Below are positions 23,658 through 33,566 of a DNA stretch of 64,000 bases, piece after piece. A model generated the notes under the pieces. The model ran no database searches. It was not told the DNA's origin and saw only the letters and a program-made list of their open reading frames with translations. Position 1 is the first letter of the stretch, and every line of letters begins with the position of its first letter. The translations under genes were made by a program, and so were the position numbers. Source of the DNA: Weissella minor (GTDB lineage Bacteria > Bacillota > Bacilli > Lactobacillales > Lactobacillaceae); contig NZ_JQCD01000024.1 in NCBI RefSeq assembly GCF_001437425.1, forward strand, positions 532,921-596,920. Direction: 5' to 3'.

Positions 23658-25698
23658 CGTCTTCTACCTCCTGATCTTGCCATGTTTCAATCACGGGTGG
23701 CACAAAATCTGACCCCATTTGGTCAACGTTTTGGCTCTGTTCTTCGTTGGCTTCATCCAGTAATGTCTCACTATCATCACTCAATGTGAAGGCAACATTT
23801 GACTCAATCCACTTACGACGCGGCTCAACTTTATCGCCCATTAATGTGGTGACACGTTTTTCAGCCACCATTGCATCATCAATTTTGACCCGGATAAGCG
23901 TACGTGTTGCTGGATCCATTGTAGTTGCCCACAATTGTTCTGCATTCATTTCACCAAGCCCCTTAAAGCGTTGTAGGGTATACCCACGCCCCATTTGTGC
24001 TTGTAATGTCTCTAATTCAGAATCAGTCCACGCATATTCGATTTCGCTCGCTTTTTTACCATTGCTTTTACGCAACATGTAAAGCGGTGGCAAAGCAATA
24101 TAGACTTTACCGGCTTCAATCAAAGGTCGCATGTACTTATAAAAGAATGTTAGCAACAAAATTTGAATGTGCGCGCCATCATCGTCCGCATCGGTCATAA
24201 TAATAATTTTATCGTAGTTAATATCATCAATATTAAAATCAGCACCTACACCGGCACCAATCGTATAAATAATTGTTGAAATTTCTTCATTCTTCATGAT
24301 GTCAGCTAATTTAGCCTTTTCCGTATTCAAGACCTTACCACGTAATGGCAAAATTGCTTGGAACTTACGGTCACGACCTTGTTTAGCTGAGCCACCGGCT
24401 GAATCACCCTCAACTAAGAACAATTCGTTCTTTTGGGCATTCTTTGATTGGGCTGGTGTTAACTTTCCAGAAAGTAATTGTTCTTTCTTGCCACGCTTCT
24501 TACCATTTCGTGATTCTTCACGGGCTTTACGTGCAGCCTCACGTGCCTCACGCGCGCGCAATGACTTACGAATTAAGCTTTGTGAAAATTCACCATTTTC
24601 CATCAAATAAAAACCAAGTTGTTCAGCAACGACATTATCAACAATTGAGCGTGCTTCTGGTGTCCCTAGCTTATCCTTAGTTTGCCCTTCAAATTGGAGC
24701 AGTTCTTCAGGAATCCGCAATGATACAACTGCTGATAACCCTTCACGTACATCTGAACCTTCAAGATTTTTATCTTTTTCCTTTAATAAATTCACCTTAC
24801 GCGCATATTCATTAAAAGCCTTGGTCCAAGCTGAACGTAATCCAGCCTCATGTGTTCCACCACCTGGTGTGCGCACATTATTAACAAAAGACATCATTGT
24901 TTCAGAATAACCGTCATTATATTGGGCTGCGACTTCAACTTCAATCCCTTGTTCAGTCCCATCAAAATACATGACATCCCCTAAGACGTCTTTATCTTCA
25001 TTCAAATACTTAACAAAAGCCTGAATTCCTTCAGGATAATGATACACTTCTGCCCGTTCTTGACCAGGACGTTCATCCGTTAAGGTTACCTTCACATCTG
25101 GTAACAAAAATGCAGATTCACGTAAACGTTCAGCTAAAGTATCAAAATTATAGATAGTCGTTGAAAAAATTGATGGGTCTGGTTTAAAGGTTACTGTGGT
25201 ACCACTTTTTTCTTTGGTCTTACCCAAATCATTTAAAGTCCCTTTGGGATGACCACCATCAACGAAAGTTTCCTGATATTTACGGCCATCTCGCACAATT
25301 GTCACAACTAATTGTGAAGATAAGGCGTTCACAACTGATGACCCAACCCCGTGTAAGCCACCAGATGTCTTATAACCACCCTGACCAAATTTCCCACCAG
25401 CGTGTAACACTGTCAATATTACTTCAGGCGTTGGTTTTCCTGATGCGTGCATCCCAACGGGCATACCACGACCATGGTCAACCACTGTAATGGCATTATC
25501 AGCATGAATCGTGACATTAATTTCATCACCAAATCCAGCCAACGCTTCATCGACCGCATTGTCAAAAATTTCATAAACAAGATGATGTAAACCTTTACCA
25601 TCTGTTGATCCAATATACATTCCTGGACGCTTACGAACTGCTTCGAGCCCTTCTAGAACTGTGATGGAATCATCCGAATATGTGTTTTTATTTGCCAT
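23650..25698 (-). CDS. parE: DNA topoisomerase IV subunit B
   Basis: ParE (682 residues) supplies ATP hydrolysis. The GHKL ATP site is seen as EIFDNAVDEAL and GRGMPVGMH, then GLHGVGSSVVNAL. The TOPRIM part has EGDSAGGSA and DADDDGAHI, and the C-terminal QRFKGLGEMN block is intact. It is the ParE rather than GyrB paralogue by its pairing with parC. The translated start has ATGGC with weak upstream AAAGCAGGGA. Confidence 0.97.
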   Translation of the reverse strand: MANKNTYSDDSITVLEGLEAVRKRPGMYIGSTDGKGLHHLVYEIFDNAVDEALAGFGDEINVTIHADNAITVVDHGRGMPVGMHASGKPTPEVILTVLHAGGKFGQGGYKTSGGLHGVGSSVVNALSSQLVVTIVRDGRKYQETFVDGGHPKGTLNDLGKTKEKSGTTVTFKPDPSIFSTTIYNFDTLAERLRESAFLLPDVKVTLTDERPGQERAEVYHYPEGIQAFVKYLNEDKDVLGDVMYFDGTEQGIEVEVAAQYNDGYSETMMSFVNNVRTPGGGTHEAGLRSAWTKAFNEYARKVNLLKEKDKNLEGSDVREGLSAVVSLRIPEELLQFEGQTKDKLGTPEARSIVDNVVAEQLGFYLMENGEFSQSLIRKSLRAREAREAARKAREESRNGKKRGKKEQLLSGKLTPAQSKNAQKNELFLVEGDSAGGSAKQGRDRKFQAILPLRGKVLNTEKAKLADIMKNEEISTIIYTIGAGVGADFNIDDINYDKIIIMTDADDDGAHIQILLLTFFYKYMRPLIEAGKVYIALPPLYMLRKSNGKKASEIEYAWTDSELETLQAQMGRGYTLQRFKGLGEMNAEQLWATTMDPATRTLIRVKIDDAMVAEKRVTTLMGDKVEPRRKWIESNVAFTLSDDSETLLDEANEEQSQNVDQMGSDFVPPVIETWQDQEVEDDA

Positions 25699-25913
25699 GG
25701 ATGTCCCTGCTTTCTTCGATTTATTTCATCGTATCTTTTACTACATTTAACGTGCCTCTTGACACATTCGCTTTTCATATTAGCCTAAATTATTGAGTCA
25801 TGGCAAGTAAATTAATAAATTCTAAAACTAAATTTGTTATTCGTTTTTGCTCAAGCATGCTAAAATAAACTTTATGCGCAATTATTTTATTCTTATTATT
25901 AAAGAGGTTTAGC

Positions 25914-26555
25914 ATGACAATAATGCATTTTTTAATTAGCTTTGCCCTAGCCTATCTCATTGGATCAGTTCCATTTGGGTATGTGGTTGGGAAAGTTTTC
26001 TTCCATAAAGATCTACTACAGTTAGGATCTGGAAGTATTGGAACGACCAACACCTTACGTAACTTAGGGTGGACAGCTGGAATTTCTGTCCTTTGTTTGG
26101 ATGTTCTAAAGGGCGTATTTGGCGCTAGTATGGCCATGCTTTGGGGGCCCATACCAACCAATATGCCTTGGTTGTATTTTGCCGTCGGAATTGGTGCCAT
26201 CCTAGGCCATACCTATTCCGTCTGGATTGGGTTTAAGGGTGGTAAAGCGGTCGCGACATCAGTTGGCGTTTTACTTGTGTATAATCTTCAAATGGCTGGT
26301 CTCGCATTCAGCGCCTTTGGTATCGCCCTTTTCCTAACCAGTATGGTTTCAGTCGGTTCTATGGTTGGTTTTATTACCGTTACCATTGCATCATTCGTAA
26401 CCCACGATTGGTATTTGTTTGTCGTGGCGCTTGCGTTAACAATTTTCGTCATTTATCGTCACCGAACAAACATCAAACGTATTATCAATCGCAATGAAAA
26501 TTTGATTCCTTTTGGCCTTGTTTACTGGTTGAAAGGTAAAGACAAAACAAAATAA
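25914..26555 (+). CDS. plsY: glycerol-3-phosphate acyltransferase PlsY
   Basis: PlsY transfers acyl from acyl-phosphate to glycerol-3-phosphate, the first step of phospholipid synthesis in most Gram-positive bacteria. The 213-residue membrane protein has 5-6 hydrophobic segments with the three conserved motifs: LIGSVPFGYVVG, then GSGSIGTTNTLRNLG, and FKGGKAVATSVG. GAGG precedes the ATG. Divergent from parE, as in many lactobacilli. Confidence 0.95.
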   Translation: MTIMHFLISFALAYLIGSVPFGYVVGKVFFHKDLLQLGSGSIGTTNTLRNLGWTAGISVLCLDVLKGVFGASMAMLWGPIPTNMPWLYFAVGIGAILGHTYSVWIGFKGGKAVATSVGVLLVYNLQMAGLAFSAFGIALFLTSMVSVGSMVGFITVTIASFVTHDWYLFVVALALTIFVIYRHRTNIKRIINRNENLIPFGLVYWLKGKDKTK

Positions 26556-26563
26556 AATTACGC

Positions 26564-26595
26564 ATGCTAGTGGCTCAGGTCACTAGCTTTTTTAT
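26564..26595 (+). terminator. terminator of plsY
   Basis: GCTAGTG/CACTAGC stem with an 8-base loop and six T, just after the plsY stop. Confidence 0.88.
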
Positions 26596-26615
26596 TTGCC
26601 AATTTATCACGGCCA

Positions 26616-26663
26616 ATTAAAAAATTCATTGCCCGTATCATAACGAACAATGAATTTATTTTT
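26616..26663 (-). terminator. terminator of the LacX-like epimerase gene
   Basis: AAATTCATTG/CAATGAATTT 10-bp stem with a T-run on the minus strand. Confidence 0.8.
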
Positions 26664-26670
26664 TACTATT

Positions 26671-27543
26671 TTAGAAGAAAGTTAATGTATATGAACCGGT
26701 GTAAGTTTGTGCTGGCGCAACATGGTTAATCGCATACTTATGCTTGATATTCCCATCAGCATCAACCGTATCAGCAATTCCCCACCATGGTTCGATACAA
26801 ACAAATGGTGCATCCTTAGCATATGGTGTCCAAATTCCGACAAACTTTGCATCTTGTACATGCATGGTTACCCCATGTGATTGGGCTTTCTTAGAAAGAA
26901 CAAATGTAATTGGATTACCCTCAGTCCGTAAAATCTTAGCGTCCTCACGATAATCATCACGATCTAAACGTAAAGGTTGATTAGCATCAAAAACACCTTC
27001 TAGGTTATTGTCTAGATAAGGGCCAACCAACTTTGCCGTTGGGTACTTACGACGCGGATCAACATTAATATAATAATCACCAAATGATTCCAATGGTACA
27101 TTAAAAGCAGGATGTCCACCAAATGAACAGAAAATATCATGCGTATCTGTGTTAGTCACTGCGTAAACAACACCCAAAGTATCTTGTTCTGTTAAACGAA
27201 AGACAACATCAAATTGAAAATGGAATGGGTAGATTGATCGTGTTTCTTCTGTATCTACCAAACGCAAACGAACAGTTGTATCCGTCTTTTCAACAATTTT
27301 AAAATCATCATCACGGGCAAAACCATGTTGTGTCATGAAATAGGTTTTATCCCGATACTTGTATCGATCACCCTTTAAACGACCAACAATTGGAAATAGA
27401 TTTGGTGCATGACGCCCCCAAATTGTGGGATCACCTTCCCAAATGTATTCAAAACCCGTTTCTTTATTTTGTACACTTGTTAATTCGGCACCGTGCTCTG
27501 AAATCGTTACCACTAACCGACCATTATCTAATGTGACTGTCAT
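26671..27543 (-). CDS. aldose 1-epimerase family protein (LacX-like)
   Basis: A 290-residue galactose mutarotase-fold protein. The LacX/YeaD-type blocks are visible (SEHGAELTSVQNKETGFEYIW, then RHAPNLFPIVGRL, and TQHGFARDDDF). The fold interconverts alpha and beta anomers or hexose-6-phosphates; the natural substrate is unknown. The start chosen has GGAGG at 6-base spacing (27543). An ATG 14 codons upstream lacks a ribosome-binding site. Confidence 0.88.
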   Translation of the reverse strand: MTVTLDNGRLVVTISEHGAELTSVQNKETGFEYIWEGDPTIWGRHAPNLFPIVGRLKGDRYKYRDKTYFMTQHGFARDDDFKIVEKTDTTVRLRLVDTEETRSIYPFHFQFDVVFRLTEQDTLGVVYAVTNTDTHDIFCSFGGHPAFNVPLESFGDYYINVDPRRKYPTAKLVGPYLDNNLEGVFDANQPLRLDRDDYREDAKILRTEGNPITFVLSKKAQSHGVTMHVQDAKFVGIWTPYAKDAPFVCIEPWWGIADTVDADGNIKHKYAINHVAPAQTYTGSYTLTFF

Positions 27544-27642
27544 CAGCATCCTCCAATAAGACTTGTTTTCATCTCTCCAACTCAATTTTATCAGTAATTA
27601 CCAAATTGTCTAGTCCAATTATTGAAACCGGTCTCGAATTTA

Positions 27643-28554
27643 TTATTCATTCGCCCTTGGGAAAAATTTACGATAATTTTGTTGTAAGCTCTGCGTTGTG
27701 ACATGCGTATAAATTTGGGTCGTACTTAAGCTACTATGCCCTAACAACTGCTGCACAGATCGTAAATCAGCACCATTATTAAGCATATCAGTCGCAAAAG
27801 TATGCCTAAACATATGGGCCGTCACCTTTTGAGTCAATCCAGCGGCCTTTCCTAGCTGCTTTAACGCATATTCAATGCCACCAGCTGCCAGCGGTTTCCC
27901 TTGATGATTAAATAATAGATGGTTTGGTAAACTATCTGCTTTCATTAATTGTCGTCGCCCATCTTGCAAATATTGTTCGAGTGCTTTTTGCGCATATTGT
28001 CCATATGGGACAATCCGTGTCTTATTTCCTTTACCGGTCACTGTAATCACTTTGGCGCGTTGATCAATCATGCCTAATTCAAGTGACGCCAATTCTGACA
28101 CACGCATCCCCGTCCCATAAAGTAACTCCAAAATTAATTGATTTCGTTGCCCCAAAGCAGAATGATCCTGCTGGGCCGTTTCAAATAATTGCGCGATTTC
28201 TTTTTCATAAAAGTAGCGTGGTAAATGTTGGCCTGCCTTCTTTAACTGGACACCGGCAAATGGATTTTGTTCGATAGCTTCATTACGTTCTAAAAACTCA
28301 TAGAATGAACGTAACGAACTCACTTTTCGTGCAATGGTACGCGAACTATCACCGCGTTCATACAAATAAGACAAAAAGACGCGAACGTCCAGACTAGTGA
28401 CCTCGGTTAAATCAACCGTTTTCGCGTCTGGATTCGTTGCGCCTAAAAATTTAATAAATTCATGTAAGTCTGATTTGTAAGCCTTTTGTGTATCCTCAGA
28501 ATATTGTCGTTCCACTCTTAGGTAATCTAAAAAACGCTCGACATAATCAATCAT
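27643..28554 (-). CDS. xerC: tyrosine recombinase XerC
   Basis: Site-specific recombinase resolving chromosome dimers at dif. Of 303 residues, the N-terminal SAM-like DNA-binding domain spans 1-90, and the catalytic domain has R151 (GTGMRVSEL), K175 (GKGNK), H247/R250 (HMFRHTFA), H273 (LGHSS) and nucleophile Y282. It follows topA by 12 bases, consistent with topA-xerC cotranscription. Other recombinases of the family could look similar, but topA context supports XerC. Confidence 0.93.
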   Translation of the reverse strand: MIDYVERFLDYLRVERQYSEDTQKAYKSDLHEFIKFLGATNPDAKTVDLTEVTSLDVRVFLSYLYERGDSSRTIARKVSSLRSFYEFLERNEAIEQNPFAGVQLKKAGQHLPRYFYEKEIAQLFETAQQDHSALGQRNQLILELLYGTGMRVSELASLELGMIDQRAKVITVTGKGNKTRIVPYGQYAQKALEQYLQDGRRQLMKADSLPNHLLFNHQGKPLAAGGIEYALKQLGKAAGLTQKVTAHMFRHTFATDMLNNGADLRSVQQLLGHSSLSTTQIYTHVTTQSLQQNYRKFFPRANE

Positions 28555-28566
28555 GCTTACACCTCA

Positions 28567-30684
28567 TTATGCTTCATCAGCTTGTTTTTCTTGCTTTTCC
28601 TGCTTATCGGCTTGTTCTTCATCCTTTTTTGGTGTCGTACCATCAGGCAACGTATCCTTAGTTGGCTTATCCCACGTTACGAAATCACAATCTGGATAAC
28701 GTGAACAACCATAAAATGTACGGCCACGACGCGTTTTACGTTCGACCACTTGACCATTTTTACACTTTGGACATGGCAAACCAATTTGCTCAACAATGGT
28801 TTCTGTATACCGACAGTCTGGGAAACGTGAACAAGCTTTAAACTTACCGTAACGTCCTAATTTAATTAGGATTGGTGCCCCACAAACTGGACAGTTTTCA
28901 CCGGCCAACTCGTCTTTAAGCACAATCTTTTCCATTTCGGTTTCAGCTTTTTCAAGTTCAGTTGAAAATGGCTTATAAAAGTCATCCACAACCTTAACCC
29001 AATACTTATCACCTTCTTCAACCTCATCCAGCTCATTTTCGACCTGGGCGGTAAACTTTACATCTGTAATGTCTGGGAAATACTCATCCATCGTCCCTTG
29101 TACAAGTTCACCAATTTCAGTTGGGACAAACTTTTTTGCATCTCGCTTCACATAAGCGCGTTTTTGAATTGTCTCAATCGTTGCCGCATATGTTGACGGA
29201 CGTCCAACTCCGTTTTCTTCTAGCGCCTTCACTAATGCCGCTTCAGTATAACGTGCTGGTGGCTGTGTAAAGTGTTGATCTGGTGACAATTGTTCCATGG
29301 TAACGACATCACCTTCAGCTAATTCGGGTAATTTATTATCCTTTTCACGCGCTGATGGGTAAGCTTTGGTAAAACCTTGGAATTTCGTTTTAGATCCATT
29401 GGCACGGAATTGCACATCATTTTGTTCAATCGTAACCGCCATTGTATCTAAGACTTCTGGCGTCATTTGTGACGCGACAAAACGTGACCAAATCAATTGG
29501 TATAGCTTAAATTGGTCATTCGTTAATTTATCTTTCACAGAAGCAGGTGTTCGGAAAACTGATGTTGGTCGTACGGCTTCGTGGGCATCTTGCGCCCCTT
29601 CTTGTTGCTTACCTTGAACTGGCTTTGACGCAGCATATTCCGCACCATATTCTTCATGAATAAAATGCGCTGTATCATTTTTAGCGGTACTTGAAATACG
29701 CGTTGAGTCAGTACGCATATACGTAATTAATCCAACGGTCCCTTCCTTACCACCCAAATTGATTCCTTCATAAAGCTGTTGCGCCGCCATCATTGTCTTT
29801 CGAGCTCGGAAGTTCAACTGATTATTGGCTGCTTGTTGCATTGTCGATGTGGTAAACGGTGGCTGTGGGTTTCGGCGACGCTCTTTAGCTTCAACCTTTG
29901 TAACCTCAAAATCACCAGCTTGATCCAAACGTTGCACAATGTCTTTGACTGCATCATTGTCAGGCAAATCCATTTTCTTGCCTGCCAAGCCCCAGAAGTC
30001 TGCTTTAAACTTAGAACGATTCTTTTTAAATTGCGTCTCTAATGTCCAATATTCTTCTGGTTGGAAACGTTGAATCTCGTGTTCACGATCAATCACTAGA
30101 CCAAGTGCGATTGTTTGCACACGTCCAGCTGAAAGTCCTGGTTTTACTTTCTTCCACAAAATAGGTGAAATTGAATACCCGACTAATCGATCTAAAACAC
30201 GTCGCGCTTGCTGCGCATCCACTAGATTCATATCAATTTGACGTGGACTCTTAAAGGCATCTTTAACTGCATCTTTGGTAATTTCATTAAAAACCACACG
30301 ATTTTCGCCAGCATCAATATCTAAATCTAAGATATTCGACAAGTGCCACGCAATCGCTTCCCCTTCACGGTCCGGGTCGGATGCGAGATAAACATGCTTA
30401 GCTGCTTTGGCCTCTTTTTTAAGACCTTTAATAATATCGCCTTTACCACGAATATTAATATATTTAGGCGTGTAATCATTTTCAATATCTACACCCATTT
30501 GTGACTTAGGTAAGTCACGAATATGCCCTATACTTGCAACTACTTTATAATTACTACCTAAATATTTTTCAATTGTTTTGGCCTTTGATGGAGACTCCAC
30601 AATGACTAAGTTCTTCTTACGTTTAGTTGTCTTTTTTGTAGTTGCACGCTTGGTTGTTTTCTTGGTTTTGGTTGCTTCTACCAT
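28567..30684 (-). CDS. topA: DNA topoisomerase I
   Basis: Relaxes negative supercoils. A Lys/Thr-rich N-terminal stretch (1-24) precedes the TOPRIM domain ([16 protein letters not shown], then [12 protein letters not shown]). The catalytic Tyr is Y322 in [11 protein letters not shown]. Two C-terminal Zn fingers remain (CPVC...CSRFPDC and CPKC...CSRYPDC), and an acidic tail follows. In many Firmicutes dprA directly precedes topA; here it lies about 8 kb away. Confidence 0.96.
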   Translation of the reverse strand: MVEATKTKKTTKRATTKKTTKRKKNLVIVESPSKAKTIEKYLGSNYKVVASIGHIRDLPKSQMGVDIENDYTPKYINIRGKGDIIKGLKKEAKAAKHVYLASDPDREGEAIAWHLSNILDLDIDAGENRVVFNEITKDAVKDAFKSPRQIDMNLVDAQQARRVLDRLVGYSISPILWKKVKPGLSAGRVQTIALGLVIDREHEIQRFQPEEYWTLETQFKKNRSKFKADFWGLAGKKMDLPDNDAVKDIVQRLDQAGDFEVTKVEAKERRRNPQPPFTTSTMQQAANNQLNFRARKTMMAAQQLYEGINLGGKEGTVGLITYMRTDSTRISSTAKNDTAHFIHEEYGAEYAASKPVQGKQQEGAQDAHEAVRPTSVFRTPASVKDKLTNDQFKLYQLIWSRFVASQMTPEVLDTMAVTIEQNDVQFRANGSKTKFQGFTKAYPSAREKDNKLPELAEGDVVTMEQLSPDQHFTQPPARYTEAALVKALEENGVGRPSTYAATIETIQKRAYVKRDAKKFVPTEIGELVQGTMDEYFPDITDVKFTAQVENELDEVEEGDKYWVKVVDDFYKPFSTELEKAETEMEKIVLKDELAGENCPVCGAPILIKLGRYGKFKACSRFPDCRYTETIVEQIGLPCPKCKNGQVVERKTRRGRTFYGCSRYPDCDFVTWDKPTKDTLPDGTTPKKDEEQADKQEKQEKQADEA

Positions 30685-31027
30685 GTGCGTGCTCGCTTTC
30701 TTCTCAAGTTTATTGTGTTCATTCAGCTAAGACTATACACCAAAAATGAATTTTTTCCTACATATAACTCTGATTCTAAGCATGTTTTAAATCTAAATTA
30801 TAAAATAAACAAGTATCTGCAACACAATTTGGCTAATCATCCTAGCGTTAAATGACTCACATTATTTCATCAGATTAGCATAGATAAGTCATTTTCTGCA
30901 AATCAGTTCGCCGTTACCCTTTAACGCGCCTAATCAGAAAATAAAATGGTCTACTTTCTATGTATACAAAAAAAGCGCAAGTTAGATTGCACTTTTCCAT
31001 CATTTATTTTATAAATCTATTTACCAA
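30685..31027. other. noncoding interval upstream of topA
   Basis: About 340 bases without a convincing reading frame on either strand. I searched it for a bacteriocin precursor (YGNGV-type or double-Gly leader) because an immunity-like gene is adjacent and saw none. It holds the terminator at 30967-30996 and presumably the topA promoter, which I could not place. Confidence 0.6.
30967..30996 (-). terminator. terminator after the 111-aa immunity-like gene
   Basis: AAAAGCGCAA/TTGCACTTTT 10-bp stem (one G-U), loop 6, followed on minus by seven T. Confidence 0.82.
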
Positions 31028-31363
31028 CTACCACCGAATTGGAAATGATTGTGCATAATTACTAAACACACGTTCATCACGCGGTACGTACTTGTTCAAT
31101 GTTTCCAATGCGGTTTTCAGACTAGTCGGATTTTGAACATTTAAACGTAAATTCGTCAAAACTTCATGATTTAGTTGCTTCACTAAATCATTCGCAACGT
31201 GGCCAACATTGGATCCTTTTTCAATACGTTGATAATCTACAAGTAAAGTTTGATTTAACGCGTGATAACGCTGTTCATATTCAGCTTTAGAAAGGTCATT
31301 GTATAGATTAGAGAGAATGGATTTTACTTCACTCGCTTCACGTTCTTTTTTATTACCTGACAT
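31028..31363 (-). CDS. possible bacteriocin-immunity-like protein (111 aa)
   Basis: A soluble helical 111-residue protein. Its pattern (LSNLYNDL, then NVGHVANDLVKQLNHEV) resembles the four-helix EntA_Immun-type immunity proteins for class IIa bacteriocins, but identity is low and no bacteriocin gene is near, so the call is tentative. GAGGT precedes the ATG. It is second in a two-gene unit with a 3-helix membrane protein. Alternatives are an unrelated helical regulator. Confidence 0.5.
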   Translation of the reverse strand: MSGNKKEREASEVKSILSNLYNDLSKAEYEQRYHALNQTLLVDYQRIEKGSNVGHVANDLVKQLNHEVLTNLRLNVQNPTSLKTALETLNKYVPRDERVFSNYAQSFPIRW

Positions 31364-31378
31364 TTAGCACACCTCACT

Positions 31379-31633
31379 TTAAAAGTTCAAAAAAGCCAGA
31401 ATAATGGCAACGATTAGTAAAATAATGCCGATCATTGCAACAATCTTCATTTGACTTTCCGAAAACTTAAACCGACTATCATTGGCCGCAATCGTAAATA
31501 ACAATCCCGAAAACATGGTTGCTGTCTGCAAATGCGTTAAATCAAATTGTTGCGACCGCAACATATTAATCAAACTCAAGATAACAATTAATCCACCCAA
31601 TCCATAAAAAATATTATTAATCCATGTCTTCAT
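31379..31633 (-). CDS. hypothetical membrane protein (84 aa)
   Basis: Eighty-four residues with hydrophobic segments at about 6-22, 36-50 and 58-82. I do not recognise the family. The start at 31633 has GGAGGG at 8-base spacing; an upstream ATG is part of no ribosome-binding site. It lies 15 bases upstream of the immunity-like gene and shares its promoter. A membrane accessory of immunity is possible, not shown. Confidence 0.62.
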   Translation of the reverse strand: MKTWINNIFYGLGGLIVILSLINMLRSQQFDLTHLQTATMFSGLLFTIAANDSRFKFSESQMKIVAMIGIILLIVAIILAFLNF

Positions 31634-31673
31634 AAAGCGACCCTCCAGCGGAACCATTCTTTTGATTGCCTAT

Positions 31674-31703
31674 AGTATACGCTTTTTAAGCGTTATATGT
31701 TAA
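31674..31703 (-). promoter_or_regulatory. promoter of the immunity-like unit with internal dyad
   Basis: TTAACA (31698-31703) and TATACT (31674-31679) with 18-base spacing on minus. The spacer contains the 15-bp dyad ACGCTT-N3-AAGCGT (31679-31693), a plausible operator. The -35 overlaps the end of the phosphoesterase gene. Confidence 0.5.
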
Positions 31704-32551
31704 TTTTCATGCTGAGTTTGTATGAATTGTTGCAATTCATGTCGATAATGATGGCCTTGATTATAATTTGCCAGGGCTTTCACATCAGCTCTCGGATTAA
31801 CATCGTCTAAAATTAATCGTTGATATAAATCAGCATAGGGTGCTGCGACAAACTGACCGCTTTCTGCCTCTTTTTGTAAATCATAGTCAATTTTTTTAAA
31901 TTGCATATCGCCAATACCTGCATCATCAATATCTAATATCATATATTGCGCACGTCGATCATGTTGAAATGCAGCATAATTATAATAAGGAGAACCCACA
32001 GATCCAGGATTGAAAATTAATTGATCCGCATGACTGTAACGCATCAGCTGATGATGAATATGTCCATAAATTGCCACATCCAGCGCCTGGTCATTGAATA
32101 GCTGATCTAAATTAGTCGTATCCGCATCTGATACCAAGTTGCGACCATAATTCTGCATTGACGTATTATGCGACAATCCAATCTGAAGGCCATTAATTTG
32201 CACTGTCGTGGCAATTGGCGCTTCGCGCATTTGTGTTAAATATTGCTCATCCAGTTCTTCAAATAAATATTTGGCAAGGATTCCGAAATATACATCTTCC
32301 GGATCATTCAAGTCAACCGCTTGGGGATTATCCAACACATCTAGAAAAATTTCATCCCAGTTGCCACGTAGATACACAGTGGTATTAATTTGTTTTAAAA
32401 GTTCGAACAAGTGATTTCCACCATAACCAGGCAGTACCAAATCACCCAGGAACCAACTTTCATCGATAGGCTGCTGTTGAATATCTGCAACGACCGCTTC
32501 TAAGGCCGTTAGATTTCCGTGAACATCCGAAAGAACAGCAATTTTAGTCAT
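31700..32551 (-). CDS. metallophosphoesterase family protein
   Basis: A 283-residue calcineurin-like phosphoesterase. Metal-binding motifs run in order: LSDVHGN near residue 7, GDLVLPG near 36, RGNWDE near 61, and GHIHH near 162 followed by FNPGSVG. The MJ0936/YfcE-like core carries about 100 extra C-terminal residues. The substrate cannot be deduced. GAGGTGA precedes the ATG. Confidence 0.85.
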   Translation of the reverse strand: MTKIAVLSDVHGNLTALEAVVADIQQQPIDESWFLGDLVLPGYGGNHLFELLKQINTTVYLRGNWDEIFLDVLDNPQAVDLNDPEDVYFGILAKYLFEELDEQYLTQMREAPIATTVQINGLQIGLSHNTSMQNYGRNLVSDADTTNLDQLFNDQALDVAIYGHIHHQLMRYSHADQLIFNPGSVGSPYYNYAAFQHDRRAQYMILDIDDAGIGDMQFKKIDYDLQKEAESGQFVAAPYADLYQRLILDDVNPRADVKALANYNQGHHYRHELQQFIQTQHEN

Positions 32552-32571
32552 GAGTCACCTCTACGCTTTCT

Positions 32572-32596
32572 TAAAAAAAAGAGCTTCATCAGCTCA
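32572..32596 (-). terminator. terminator of the GNAT/LacA-like operon
   Basis: GAGCT/AGCTC stem with 5-base loop and eight T on the minus strand, after the GNAT gene stop. Confidence 0.82.
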
Positions 32597-32610
32597 AATG
32601 TCAATCGACG

Positions 32611-33141
32611 CTAAATTAACAAACGATTATCGACTGCGGATTCAATACCTAAGTCACTAATACCCGTTAGATAATCCTCCATCGTGACTTGGTCATTGGA
32701 ACGCATCACATGAAATGAACCAGATTGATTATGTGATAAATAACGTGAGTCCATTAACCCATTCCGTTCATAGAATTGAACCCGTTTAACACGCTGTTCT
32801 TCATTAGCTGCGTCAAGACCAGTTTGCTCGCTTTCCAAAATATAACCGTTTGGATACATTTTTTTCAAATGTTGCAAGACTTCACTACCAACATTTTTTC
32901 CACGCATTTTAGCATCAATGGCCAAATATAAAATAAATGCTTTACCAGTATCAATGCCCACATGTAAACAGATGCCGACATATTCATCATCACGTTCAAT
33001 AATTGAGAGATGAATATTGCTATGCGTTGCTTGCTGATTTAACAAAAAATTCATCGCAAAGCGTTCTGTCTCTGGGAAAGCATCCACATAGACTTGATCC
33101 CAATATGCTGCATTTTCAGTATTATAATCAATAAATTTCAT
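32611..33141 (-). CDS. GNAT-family N-acetyltransferase
   Basis: A 176-residue GNAT protein. The acetyl-CoA-binding block is MRGKNVGSEVLQHLKKMY, preceded by the beta4 strand AFILYLAIDAK and followed by VQFYERNGL, the typical beta6/alpha4 edge. The acceptor substrate is unknown. GGAAG precedes the ATG. It is last in a five-gene unit that starts at 34954. Confidence 0.82.
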   Translation of the reverse strand: MKFIDYNTENAAYWDQVYVDAFPETERFAMNFLLNQQATHSNIHLSIIERDDEYVGICLHVGIDTGKAFILYLAIDAKMRGKNVGSEVLQHLKKMYPNGYILESEQTGLDAANEEQRVKRVQFYERNGLMDSRYLSHNQSGSFHVMRSNDQVTMEDYLTGISDLGIESAVDNRLLI

Positions 33142-33180
33142 TTTTCACTTCCATTAGGTTATTTTAGTTTAGGTCAGCTG

Positions 33181-33537
33181 TTATGCGTTAACAACCGTCT
33201 CAAATTCTGCTATCACATTCTCAGCGTCATCTACTGACAATACTAAACGCTGATATCGCTCATGTTCTAACTCAATCACAATCAACGGTGTGGCTTGCTT
33301 GGCATTAAAAAAAGTCACCTGATTATTTTTCACAAAATCCCCTGCCCAATAACCTGGAATGCGAGTTCCTGGCGCTCTCAAGCCTTTTGCTTCATTTAAA
33401 ATATCCGGATCTCCCATGCTGATTGACCGTACATGGTTAAGGGGCACTTTAATTTCCTGCTTTAAAGCCGCAATCTTAGTCAAGCCAGTTGGTGTCACAA
33501 TTAGTGTATCGGTTGCTATCTGAATCAGATTTAACAT
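33181..33537 (-). CDS. PH-domain-like uncharacterised protein (118 aa)
   Basis: A 118-residue cytoplasmic beta-rich protein with the blocks DTLIVTPTGLTKI, PLNHVRS and GLRAPGTRIPGYW. This pattern recurs in a widespread bacterial family of unknown function that is annotated as bacterial PH-like. The start used (33537) has GGGAG at 7-base spacing; a TTG two codons upstream is less likely. Confidence 0.68.
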   Translation of the reverse strand: MLNLIQIATDTLIVTPTGLTKIAALKQEIKVPLNHVRSISMGDPDILNEAKGLRAPGTRIPGYWAGDFVKNNQVTFFNAKQATPLIVIELEHERYQRLVLSVDDAENVIAEFETVVNA

Positions 33538-33566
33538 CTTCAATCTCCCTTTATCCCAACCAAACG

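Noticed and set aside
30685..31027. Possible bacteriocin gene beside the immunity-like gene
   Set aside because: No double-glycine leader, no YGNGV and no frame above about 30 codons with a ribosome-binding site.
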